A DNA stretch of 64,000 bases from the NCBI GenBank assembly GCA_964619955.1, contig CAZUJF010000017.1, positions 1 through 64,000 on the forward strand, given 5' to 3'. Both the position numbers and the translations under genes were made by a program. The notes beneath the pieces are model-generated. The model worked only from the letters and a program-made list of their open reading frames with translations, was not told where the DNA came from and did no database searches. The DNA comes from JACQFK01 sp964619955. GTDB lineage: Bacteria; Planctomycetota; MHYJ01; JACPRB01. Below, piece after piece: positions 32,868 through 40,138 of this stretch; position 1 is the stretch's first letter; every line of letters starts with the position of its first letter.

Positions 32868-33808
32868 AATTCGAGCGCCTTTCGAGCCTTGTCGAGGAAG
32901 GCTTCGGAGGGACGCAAGCGGCTCCAGTCCACCTCCAGCGGACGCAGATCCGGCAGCGGCTGCCGCAGCGGAATCTGCCGGGAAGGACCCTGCGCGAGGG
33001 CCTGCTCCGTCTCCGGCCTCAGCAGCCAGTCGAGGAAGCGGCGGGCCTCGGTCCCATGCGGGGCGCCGCGGATCAGCGCCGCGCTGTTGGGGATCAGGAG
33101 CGTGTCGCCCTCGGGGAAGACCAGGTCGATCGCGTCGCCGCGCGCCTTGCCGACGGCGACGTCGTCCGAGTCCGTGAGCCCGAGATCACATTCGCCGCGC
33201 GCGACGAGGTCGCGCACGTGCGAGTTGCCGCCGACGATGCGGACCCCGTTGGCCTTGAGCGCACGGAGCCAATCCAGGACGGCCGCCTCGCCCCGGGTCT
33301 GCACCAGCGCCATGAGATGGGTGGCGGTGGTGCCGAACGCGGGATGGGCCATCGCGACGCGGCCTTTCCATTTCGGATCGGCGAGCGCCTTCAGCGTGCG
33401 CGGCGGATCTTTCACGCGGTGGACGATGACGCGGGCGCGCGCCCCGAAGCCGGTCCAGGCATCCGCGGGATCACGCCAGCGGGAGGGAATGCCTTCGGCG
33501 CTTGAAGGGCGGTAGGCTTCGAGCAACCCCTCGTCCTTGAGCAGGATCGTGCGGGCGCACTCGCCGCTCCAGAAGACATCCGCCTGCGGGCGCTTGCGCT
33601 CGGCGAGCAGGCGGTGGACCAGGCCGAGCGTCTTGGCCTCCTCGGTGTCGAAAACGGCGCGGACCGTGATGCCGCTCTCCTTCGTGAAGGCCTCGAAGAG
33701 CGGGCGCGCGTAGAGTTCGTCGATGGAGGCGTAGACGATCACTTCGGGGCCGGGCGGGGCGCAGGCGGCGAGCAGGCCGGCCAGCGCGGCGAAGAGGATC
33801 CGTTTCAT
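32864..33808 (-). CDS. Iron-type ABC substrate-binding lipoprotein
   Basis: A 314-residue lipoprotein (MKRILFAALAGLLAAC, lipobox LAAC). The fold matches ferric-iron/thiamine binding proteins: VIVYASIDELYARPLFEAF, ADVFWSGE, GNSHVRDLVARGECDLGLTD, and PNSAALIRGAPHGTEAR. It starts six bases after the stop of the triple-Sec gene. In the family, Tyr residues bind Fe(III), but I cannot confirm the exact pair, so phosphonate or other small ions remain possible. Confidence 0.85.
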   Translation of the reverse strand: MKRILFAALAGLLAACAPPGPEVIVYASIDELYARPLFEAFTKESGITVRAVFDTEEAKTLGLVHRLLAERKRPQADVFWSGECARTILLKDEGLLEAYRPSSAEGIPSRWRDPADAWTGFGARARVIVHRVKDPPRTLKALADPKWKGRVAMAHPAFGTTATHLMALVQTRGEAAVLDWLRALKANGVRIVGGNSHVRDLVARGECDLGLTDSDDVAVGKARGDAIDLVFPEGDTLLIPNSAALIRGAPHGTEARRFLDWLLRPETEQALAQGPSRQIPLRQPLPDLRPLEVDWSRLRPSEAFLDKARKALEL

Positions 33809-33814
33809 CGGGCG

Positions 33815-35413
33815 CTACTTCTTGGCGGGATCCGTGTTCCGGGAACGGATCGCGTCGAAGTAGTCGCGGACGAAATCCCGCTGAGCCGCGGGGATCTTCT
33901 GCTTCTGGAGCGCGTCCATGGCTTCTTCCGCGTAGGCCTTTTCGACCTCGGCGTACTGGACGGCGGCCTGCCCCTTCGGCGGCTCGCCTTTCATGAAGTA
34001 GGCGCCGACATAGGTCCCCTTGCCGATCTTCGAGTTCACCTTGGACTTCTCCGTCGCGAAGTCCGTGGGCTTCTCGGGGGCTTCTCCGCCCTGGCCCTGG
34101 CCCGGGCCTCCGAAGGCCCCGCCGGGTTTCTGGCTTTCGCCCTCATCCCATCCATCGCCGCTACCGCGGCCGAGCCCACCGGGTCAGCCTTCGCCGCTTT
34201 TGCCTTTTCAGCCCGACGGGCCGTCTTTTTTCTCCCCTCAGCTGGGGCATTTGTGCTGTCCCTTCGCGAGGGCGTCCGCGAGGCGTTCGAGATCCTTGAG
34301 CGCCTCGGCGAGCTGCTCGCCTTCGGTGAGGTCGGAGTCGAGCTGGCTGAGGGACTGCTGCAGCCCGTCGAGCAGCTTCTCGTTGTCCTGGTCGAGGCCC
34401 TGCATCGCCTGCGCGAGTTTCTTCTCGAGTTCGGACAGGGATTTGTCCTTCGCGAGTTTCTCGGCGAGCGCCTCCATCTGTTTCTTGAGCTTCTCACGCT
34501 CCTCGGGCGTCATCTTGCCTTCCTGGAGCTTGTTGCGCATCTTCGCGAGCTCCTGGGCGGCCTCGGCGAGTTTGCCGTCGCGGAGCAGTTTCCCGAGCTC
34601 GCCGGCGTCCCCGCCCGCCTTCTCGGAGGCCGCCTTCTGCAGCTTCTCGGCGAGGCCCGCGGACTTCGCGACCTCGTCCTTCATCTTCTGGATCTCGTCG
34701 GCGACCTTCGAGACCTGGGCCATGGCGTCCTGGCGTTCGGGCGGGGGCGTCTTTGAGAGTTCGGCCTGGAGGGCGTCCATCTTCTTGACGGCCTCCTTGA
34801 CGCGGTCGAGCGGACGTCCGTCCTTCTCGAGTTCGCGGGTGCGCTTCTCGAGTTTCTCGACGGCGAGCGCGACGGCTTCCTTCTCCTTGCGTTCCTTGTC
34901 GGCCCGGGCGAGGGTGCCCAGGAGGTCGAGGGGCGGGACGAAATACGAGACGGCGGCGAGCAGGGCGGCGGCGGGCAGGCTCCAGCGGAGTTCGCGGGGG
35001 GCGCGGAAGGGGAAGCAGTCGCCCGCGGAGCGGCCGCGGAGGCGGCTGCGGACGTCGTCGACGAGGGCGAGTTCCATGGGATGGGCGGGGGCGCGGAGGG
35101 CGAGGGCGCTGGAGAGGCGTTCCTTCCAGCCGGCGCTCGCGTCGACGGCGGCCGCGGCCTCGATGAGGCTGAGGCGGGGGAGGAAGGCCGCGAGCAGGGC
35201 GGTGAGGACGACGGCGCCGCCGAGGGCGATGCCTGCGGGGACGAGGGGCAGCGGGAGGCCGAGGAGGCGGACGGCGAGCACACCCGTGAGCGAGGCGACG
35301 AGCGCCCAGAAGAGGGCGCGGAACGCCGTTTCGACGCCGCGCACGAGGCCCAGGCGGGCGCGGGCGCGGCGCGCGAAGCGGAGCAGATCCTTCCGGTCGC
35401 CCATGTTGTTCAT
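33815..35413 (-). CDS. Membrane coiled-coil protein with three selenocysteines (predicted)
   Basis: Read through three in-frame TGAs (34240-34238, 34210-34208, 34186-34184) this is one 532-residue protein. Two membrane helices at about 30-75 and one at about 155-175 precede a long charged coiled coil (about 185-385). Then comes C389-P-S-U392-GEKKDGPSG-U402-KGKSGEG-U410-PGGLGRG, a Gly-rich cluster resembling CPxCG...GC...GC ribbons, and a C-terminal domain ending DAIRSRNTDPAKK and TAG. Each TGA is followed by a hairpin of SECIS type. All pieces share one frame with no shift. The alternative is two genes, the second starting at GTG 34039, but the segment between would be unexplained. It heads the unit containing the iron importer and MoxR system. 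Confidence 0.75.
34157..34170 (-). promoter_or_regulatory. SECIS hairpin after the third TGA (U410)
   Basis: GCCGC (34170-34166) and GCGGC (34161-34157) pair perfectly around the loop GGTA, 18 bases after the third TGA. The GGU-type loop and spacing fit the bacterial SECIS rules well. This is the cleanest of the three elements in this gene. Confidence 0.65.
34168..34189 (-). promoter_or_regulatory. SECIS-like hairpin after the second TGA (U402)
   Basis: A nine-pair stem with one bulged C: GGCTGA plus CCC (34189-34181) against GGG, bulge, TCGGCC (34177-34168), with the loop GGT. The loop is 27 bases after the second TGA. The 5' arm contains the third TGA itself. GGU in the loop is the classic SelB-contacted sequence. 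Confidence 0.55.
34209..34223 (-). promoter_or_regulatory. SECIS-like hairpin after the first TGA (U392)
   Basis: On the minus strand CGGCCC (34223-34218) pairs with GGGCTG (34214-34209), one pair being a G-U wobble, around the loop GTC. The loop starts 20 bases after the TGA and begins with G. The 3' arm runs into the second TGA, so two recoding signals overlap. Confidence 0.55.
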
Positions 35414-35427
35414 AGGGGTTCGACAGG

Positions 35428-35457
35428 ATTGTACCGACGGGTTTCAATCCCTTCCAA
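35428..35457 (-). promoter_or_regulatory. Sigma-70-like promoter of the triple-Sec unit
   Basis: On the minus strand TTGGAA (35457-35452) and TACAAT (35433-35428) are spaced by 18 bases. The start site would be near 35421, leaving only about eight bases before the ATG at 35413 and no ribosome-binding site, so the transcript may be nearly leaderless (or the ATG at 35404 is used). Confidence 0.5.
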
Positions 35458-35538
35458 CCGGGGGAGGGTTTCCCGCAGGCAGCGTCCCCATCAATCCTGG
35501 CTCACCCCAAGGATACCGTACTTCAGGGCCGCGGAGGG

Positions 35539-35982
35539 TTATTTTCCGGGGGCGGGGGCGGCCATGCCCTGGAGGCGCTTCTGGACGCCCTCGAGGCGCC
35601 GGCTTGCCTCGGCGCTGTGGGTGACGACCCATTCCATGTTCAGGCAGGCCGTGGGCGCATAGTCCTTCCGCAGCCGTTCGAGATGCGGGAGCAATTTGGC
35701 GTAGAGGAAGAGGCCTTCGCCGCAGTTCTCCGCGAAGAGGTCGGCGTTCAGGGCGCCGTGTTTGACGAAGCCCGCGGCCATCTCCCAGTAGGAGGAGACC
35801 ATGCGGTACGCCGTGTTCAGGGGGTGCTCGCGTTTGAGGACGCCCGCAACGTCCTCGAAGGATTTCGGGTGGAACTTGACGAAGATCGCGTCGCGCGCCT
35901 CGCGCATGACGGCTTCGCGGCGCAGCTCGTAGAGCTTCAGGATCAGCTCGGCATCGCGGGCGTCGGCCTTTTCAGCGCTCAT
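35539..35982 (-). CDS. Hypothetical helical protein
   Basis: A 147-residue protein with no recognised family. It starts MSAEKADARDAELILKLYEL and is predicted mostly helical, with ARDAIFVKFHPKSFEDVAGV, a Tyr/Trp-rich middle (AYRMVSSYWEMAAGF) and ENCGEGLFLYAKLLPHLERL. The composition suggests a cytoplasmic helical bundle, like the DUF4760-type proteins of planctomycetes, but I am not sure. It ends in an Ala/Pro-rich tail. A monocistronic unit: 125 bases separate it from the triple-Sec gene and 188 from the next gene, which is divergent. Confidence 0.7.
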   Translation of the reverse strand: MSAEKADARDAELILKLYELRREAVMREARDAIFVKFHPKSFEDVAGVLKREHPLNTAYRMVSSYWEMAAGFVKHGALNADLFAENCGEGLFLYAKLLPHLERLRKDYAPTACLNMEWVVTHSAEASRRLEGVQKRLQGMAAPAPGK

Positions 35983-36170
35983 GGATCACCTTTCGAAGTC
36001 TGGTATTCTAGCGGGACGGGCAGGCTCCACCGATGAGGAATCGACCGGCCCTCGGCATCCCATCGGGGAGGGACGTCCTTGAAGAAGAACATCCTGCCGG
36101 TCCTGATCGGGCCGGCGGAGGCGGGACACACGTAGACAAACGGGCGGCCCATCCGTTATCGTTGGACGTG

Positions 36171-36926
36171 ATGGCGCCCCCCCGAAAGCCCGACCCTTCG
36201 AAGCGTCCCGCCACCGGCCGGCAGCCCGTGAAGGGGAAGACCGGCCGCGTTCCGGCGGCTAAAAGCAATAACATGCCCGTCATCATCGGCGCCGCGGGCG
36301 GGGGCGCGGTCCTGCTCATCATCGTCATCGCGATGGCCGCGGGCAGTTCGAAGCCCAGGCCGGAGGCGGCGCCCAAGGCCGCCGTGAAGGCCGACGTCCC
36401 CAAGCCCTACGTCCCGGACGTCTCCGCGCTCGAGGCGCTGGGGAAGCAGAAGTGCGAGGAGGGGCAGCGGATCGTCGAGTTCCGGATGAACCCGGATCCG
36501 GGGGCCGCGAAGGAGCTGGTCCGCTCCGATCTCGAGAAGGGGCTCAAGCTGCTCCGCGAGGGCCTCGAGGCCTACCAGCAGGCGATCGACAAGGCGAACA
36601 AGACCTACGCGCTGGCGCCGTTCAAGAAGATCCAGGCCCGGGGCATCAAGGTGCTCTGCACCGAGATCGAACGGGAGGGCCAGGACGCCTGCGACCAGGG
36701 GCTCAAGCTCATCCAGGCGTCGGAGTCCAAGATGGTCGACACCGGGAAGCTGACGGACGCGGAGAAGAAGCAGCTCAAGGCCGACCTGCAAAAGGGGGTC
36801 GACCTCATCCGCGACGGCATGAACCTCTTCGACCGCTCGCAGCAGGTCTCGCAGCACACGTTCGAGACCACGCAGTACACGAAGGCGCGCAAGGCCGCCG
36901 CGATGAAGATCGGCGAGCTGAAGTAG
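36171..36926 (+). CDS. Hypothetical single-pass membrane protein
   Basis: A 251-residue protein I do not recognise. A basic, Pro-rich N-terminus (MAPPRKPDPSKRPATGRQ) precedes one membrane helix (about residues 37-58; PVIIGAAGGGAVLLIIVIAM), then a Pro/Ala linker and a charged helical domain of about 170 residues with repeated units (EKGLKLLREGLEAYQQAI, QKGVDLIRDGMNLFDRS) that look like TPR-type helices. It probably faces the periplasm. It stands alone, convergent with the small zinc-ribbon gene. Confidence 0.75.
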   Translation: MAPPRKPDPSKRPATGRQPVKGKTGRVPAAKSNNMPVIIGAAGGGAVLLIIVIAMAAGSSKPRPEAAPKAAVKADVPKPYVPDVSALEALGKQKCEEGQRIVEFRMNPDPGAAKELVRSDLEKGLKLLREGLEAYQQAIDKANKTYALAPFKKIQARGIKVLCTEIEREGQDACDQGLKLIQASESKMVDTGKLTDAEKKQLKADLQKGVDLIRDGMNLFDRSQQVSQHTFETTQYTKARKAAAMKIGELK

Positions 36927-36940
36927 GGGGCCAGGCGGGG

Positions 36941-36987
36941 GGCGTCAGGCGAAAGGCGGGCATGGTCCACGCCTATCGCCGGACGCC
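36941..36987. terminator. Hairpin between convergent genes
   Basis: Arms 36941-36956 and 36972-36987 match at 14 of 16 positions with a 15-base loop. The hairpin sits in the 71 bases between two converging genes and is followed on the plus strand by CTTCTTATA, so it may serve as a terminator. Its left arm (with three more bases) recurs at 47957-47975. Confidence 0.4.
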
Positions 36988-36997
36988 TGTCGCCTTC

Positions 36998-37201
36998 TTA
37001 TAGCACTTCGGCTTCCTCGCATTTGGCGCAGACGTAGCCGATGCCGGTGGTTTCGACGAAGACCCAGATCTCCCCGCCGCAGCGGTGACGGGACTTGACC
37101 GGGGTCCACTGGTACATCTCCTGGTCCTGGGCCTCCGCGTAGAGCTTGCCCATCCATTCGATCTTCTGGTTGAGCAGTTCCGTCATGCGCTTGTCGTTCA
37201 T
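36998..37201 (-). CDS. Small zinc-ribbon-like protein
   Basis: A 67-residue protein, MNDKRMTELLNQKIEWMGKL at the start, with a GGAG site eight bases upstream. A helical N-terminus is followed by RHRCGGEIWVFVET and GYVCAKCEEAEVL. The cysteine pattern (C then CxxC, plus a His) suggests a small zinc ribbon, possibly incomplete. No function can be named. Isolated from its neighbours by 17 bases from the next same-strand gene and a hairpin downstream. Confidence 0.65.
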   Translation of the reverse strand: MNDKRMTELLNQKIEWMGKLYAEAQDQEMYQWTPVKSRHRCGGEIWVFVETTGIGYVCAKCEEAEVL

Positions 37202-37218
37202 GGCCGCTTCTCCAATCG

Positions 37219-38241
37219 TCATCCGCTGCTGAAACTGCGGGTTCCCCCGCCGTGGCTGCCCCAGGTGCCCGTCGACCACGACGGGCGGCTGTGCACGCCG
37301 TGCCAGACATGGAACGGAAGGTACGAACTGTGGTACCGGGTCGTCGCGGGGGTCGACGCGTACGCCGCCACCACGGGGGCGCTGAACATCGTCGTGCGCG
37401 TGACGGGGACGGGCTGTCCGTGCGCGCAGCTGCCGTCCGCCGCGGGCTGGACGTAGTCGAAGCGCAGCCCGTCCTTGGCGTAGGCGGCGAAGAGCTCCAC
37501 GAGGTCGTCCTCCTCGGCGCCCCCCGCCACCCCCTTCGGATTGACGTAGAAGAGCCGCTTCACGCCGTGCTGCTTGAGCAGCGCCGCGGGGGGCAGATCC
37601 GAGACCGTGTGGAAATAGCGGTTGTCGAACACGGAGGGCGTGAGCGCCCCGCCCTTGGGGGAGAGCCGCGCGCGGTCGAGAAAGAAGACCGGCGGGGCCG
37701 CGGCGGGGAGCTTGAGCGCCGCGAGTTCGCCCGCGTGGTAGAGCAGCGCGCCGAGCGTGCGCTCCAGCCGGACGGCGCCCGCCTGGTGCGGCCAGTTGTT
37801 CACGGTGAGGACGGGCTGGAAGCCGAGGCGCGCGAACGCGAGCGCCCAGATCACGGCGGCCTCGTGTTCGAGATCCACGATCACGGCCGTGTCCGGCTCC
37901 AGGATGAGGCGGGAGCTGAACGCGTGCGCCGCCTGCGCGGCGCGCTCCCCCTCGGGGCCGTGCACCGGTCCCGCGGCCTCTCGCACCGCCGCCATCGCCG
38001 CGATGAGCGTCGGCTTGTAGTAGGGCCGCCAGGGGCTGGCCGCGGGCGGCGCCCAGGCGCGGTGCAGTTCCTGCGGGTCGAGGAAGTTCGTCCAGCCCGC
38101 CTCGCGGCGGCTGTCGAGCGGACTGCGTCCGCCGCGGAAGAGCTCCGAGGGCTTGAGCGGGGCGGCCTCCCGCGGATCCCCGCAGCCCAGGGCGCCGAGC
38201 GAGAGGGAGATGAGCCCCGCGCGGACGAGCGGCGGCTTCAT
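37219..38241 (-). CDS. Secreted lipoprotein-like protein of the ATP-grasp cluster
   Basis: A 340-residue protein starting MKPPLVRAGLISLSLGALGC, a lipobox-like signal (GALGC). I recognise no catalytic family, but the protein has a Rossmann-like middle (VIVDLEHEAAVIWALAFARL, LTVNNWPH) and a C-terminus rich in Ser/His/Gly (FHVWHGVHSRPSWSTG...). The ATG overlaps the stop of the ATP-grasp gene, so the two are made together. The tail GTWGSHGGGTRSFSSG is typical of planctomycete exported proteins of unknown role. Confidence 0.65.
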   Translation of the reverse strand: MKPPLVRAGLISLSLGALGCGDPREAAPLKPSELFRGGRSPLDSRREAGWTNFLDPQELHRAWAPPAASPWRPYYKPTLIAAMAAVREAAGPVHGPEGERAAQAAHAFSSRLILEPDTAVIVDLEHEAAVIWALAFARLGFQPVLTVNNWPHQAGAVRLERTLGALLYHAGELAALKLPAAAPPVFFLDRARLSPKGGALTPSVFDNRYFHTVSDLPPAALLKQHGVKRLFYVNPKGVAGGAEEDDLVELFAAYAKDGLRFDYVQPAADGSCAHGQPVPVTRTTMFSAPVVAAYASTPATTRYHSSYLPFHVWHGVHSRPSWSTGTWGSHGGGTRSFSSG

Positions 38242-39398
38242 GCGTCCCCCACCGCGCCGATGCGCGCGTCGTAGGTGATGAAGCCGTCGGCGGAGAAGCG
38301 GTTGTAGGTGCCGGAGCAGCGGCCCGCGACCACGTAGGGTCCGTAACAGCCGTGCATCGGGCCCTCCGCCGTGTCGACGGGGAGGCTCTCGAAGCGCTCC
38401 TGCGCGATCCACTGCCCGGGTTCGGAGGCGGGCCAGCCCAGCCAGTCGGCCCATTCGGCGTCGTCGCAGGCCGCGCCGATGAGCACTTCCTCGCCGACGC
38501 GGCCGAACTGGCGCTTGACCACCCAGCGTTCGCGTTCGCGGCGGTAGGTTTCCAGTCGCTCGAGGCGGAAGGATTCCGTCCGGGGCACGTGGGCCGCGAC
38601 GAGGGCGCGCTCGTCCGCGTCGAGCAGGTCCGGCCGCTCGTGCCAGAGGGCCATGGTCTTCTTGGACTGGGCGATGAGGCAGGAGAAGCCGTTGATCATG
38701 GGCAGCGCGCCGCGGCGGGCGGCGTCGAGCAGCGGCCCCGCGTTGGCGACGTGCGGGATCCATTCGGCGGGAAAGAAACGGTAGACCGCGTCGATCCGTT
38801 CGCCGAAGGCGCTGAGCGTGCGGCCGTCCCAGACGAGGTTCTCGGGGCTGCAGAGGATCGCCGGCAGGCCGCGGCGGGTCCATTCGCGCCGCAGGTACTG
38901 GCACTGCTCGAGGTCCTCGCCGTAGCCCGAGGCGTAGCAGATCGCGACCACGGGGTTCACGCGCTCGCGGCCCAGCGTTTCCGCGAGGCGGTCCACCACG
39001 CGGAAGCGCGAGGGGTCGCCGAGGACGAGGTCGTTCATCGCGGCCGCCTCGTGCACGCCGCCGGGGACGTCCGCGTTGAACTCGCAGAACTGCCAGCCCT
39101 GCGGCGTGCGGAAGGCGTCGTAGCGCGCGAAGAGCACGGGCTCCGCGCGGCCGGCCGCGGCGACGAGGTCCCGGAGTTCGGGGGCGAAGGCGTAGGTGTC
39201 CAGCAGGGCCGGGTCGGAGAGCACGCGCGCGACGGTCCGGTCGAGCAGGGCGCTGAAGCGTTCCGAGAGCGAGCTGAGGGCGCCGAGCTCGCCGCGGGGG
39301 AGGCGGACGGGCTCCGCGAGCGGGCAGAAGCGGCCGTCGACGTAGCTGTGCCAGACCAGGTAGTCGAGCGAGAGGCGGTCGGCGAGGTCCGGGCTCAT
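38238..39398 (-). CDS. ATP-grasp-type protein related to glutathionylspermidine synthases
   Basis: A 386-residue protein. QFCEFNADVPGGVHEAAAMN and RWVVKRQFGRVGEEVLIG resemble the ATP-grasp core of glutathionylspermidine synthase-like and YheC/D-type enzymes, which form amide bonds with ATP. CYASGYGEDLEQC and NGFSCLIAQSKKTM are further conserved-looking stretches. It is cytoplasmic and lies between a membrane-protein gene (upstream, four-base overlap) and the secreted protein gene (downstream). A peptide ligase acting on an exported product is a reasonable guess but is inference from context. Confidence 0.6.
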   Translation of the reverse strand: MSPDLADRLSLDYLVWHSYVDGRFCPLAEPVRLPRGELGALSSLSERFSALLDRTVARVLSDPALLDTYAFAPELRDLVAAAGRAEPVLFARYDAFRTPQGWQFCEFNADVPGGVHEAAAMNDLVLGDPSRFRVVDRLAETLGRERVNPVVAICYASGYGEDLEQCQYLRREWTRRGLPAILCSPENLVWDGRTLSAFGERIDAVYRFFPAEWIPHVANAGPLLDAARRGALPMINGFSCLIAQSKKTMALWHERPDLLDADERALVAAHVPRTESFRLERLETYRRERERWVVKRQFGRVGEEVLIGAACDDAEWADWLGWPASEPGQWIAQERFESLPVDTAEGPMHGCYGPYVVAGRCSGTYNRFSADGFITYDARIGAVGDA

Positions 39399-39976
39399 TT
39401 GAGCACCGTGAGGTCGACCGAGCGGACCCAGCGGACGCCGAGCAGTCCCCGGCCCACGTTCAGGCGCGCGTAGGAGCCGGCGGCCAGGCCTTCGGGGAGG
39501 CGTTCGGGTTTGGAGAGCGTCCAGGCGGCGTCGTCCGCCCAAAACGGGGAGCTGGCGGCGAAGCCCCGGGGCGTCCGCGTGACGAGGGCGTGTTCCACGG
39601 ACGTGCCCGTGGTGACGAGTCCGTTGGCGAGCGTGAGGGCGGGGGCGTAGAGCGGGGCGCAGAGCGCGGCGACGGGAAAGGAGAGGGCGGCCGAGCCGAG
39701 CGTCTGGAGGATCAGGCGGCCGGTCCGGCCCTCGCCGGGGGCGCGCGGCACGGGGCGGCGTTTGAGCCGGCGGGCGAGCGCCCAGGTGAAGAAGGTCCCG
39801 AGGAGCAGGGTGCAGGGTCCCCGGAACGGCGCGGAGGCCAGGGTGGGGAAGGCCTTCGCCGGCAGCAGACAGATCCCCCAGGCGGGCAGGGCGGCGCCGG
39901 CCAGCAGCAGCGCCAGGAGCAGCGGGCGGGTGAGGCCCGTTCTGCGCCGGACGACTTTTCCGAAGGGTTTCACCAT
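39395..39976 (-). CDS. Hypothetical membrane protein, first gene of ATP-grasp cluster
   Basis: A 193-residue protein with about four hydrophobic segments (LTRPLLLALLLAGAALPAWG, APFRGPCTLLLGTFFTWAL, LILQTLGSAALSFPVAALC) and a basic N-terminus (MVKPFGKVVRRR). The C-terminal 80 residues look soluble. I do not recognise the family. It is preceded by a good TATAAT box (40042-40037, minus strand) and followed by the ATP-grasp gene with a four-base overlap. Confidence 0.65.
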   Translation of the reverse strand: MVKPFGKVVRRRTGLTRPLLLALLLAGAALPAWGICLLPAKAFPTLASAPFRGPCTLLLGTFFTWALARRLKRRPVPRAPGEGRTGRLILQTLGSAALSFPVAALCAPLYAPALTLANGLVTTGTSVEHALVTRTPRGFAASSPFWADDAAWTLSKPERLPEGLAAGSYARLNVGRGLLGVRWVRSVDLTVLK

Positions 39977-40036
39977 AGGCGATCGGCGATTATGACGGCG
40001 GCGGCCCCGGCTCGTGACGCGATTTCAGGTCCGCTC

Positions 40037-40065
40037 ATTATAGGAGGAGGCTCATCCGAGGGGAA
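40037..40065 (-). promoter_or_regulatory. Promoter of the ATP-grasp cluster
   Basis: A perfect -10 hexamer TATAAT (40042-40037 on the minus strand) lies about 61 bases before the ATG of the membrane-protein gene; TTCCCC, 17 bases upstream, is a weak -35. Confidence 0.45.
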
Positions 40066-40075
40066 CCCATTAATA

Positions 40076-40121
40076 TTGCATTTTATGCAAATTTGACGGC
40101 ATCCCCGGGCGTTCCCTATTC
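40076..40121 (+). promoter_or_regulatory. Dyad and candidate promoter before the HEAT-repeat gene
   Basis: TTGCAT-TTT-ATGCAA (40076-40090) is a perfect 15-base dyad in an AT-rich island. TTGACG follows at 40093-40098 as a possible -35, with only a weak -10 (TATTCG) 18 bases on. The dyad is a candidate operator for either this gene or the divergent ATP-grasp cluster. Confidence 0.35.
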
Positions 40122-40138
40122 GAACGGGGAGGGATCGG

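Noticed and set aside
33815..34039. A separate small gene starting at GTG 34039
   Set aside because: It is in the same frame as the upstream gene, has no ribosome-binding site that I can see, and the segment between the TGAs is coherent protein sequence; kept as an alternative only.
7463..34240. General reassignment of TGA to an amino acid
   Set aside because: Many genes end with TGA at four-base overlaps with the next start (for example queD, xdhC, moxR, gltB leader), so TGA is a normal stop; the read-through cases have local hairpins.
35435..35460. A CRISPR-like repeat end (GTTTCAATCCC) in the intergenic region
   Set aside because: Only one copy, no spacers, no cas genes nearby; it lies in a promoter region.
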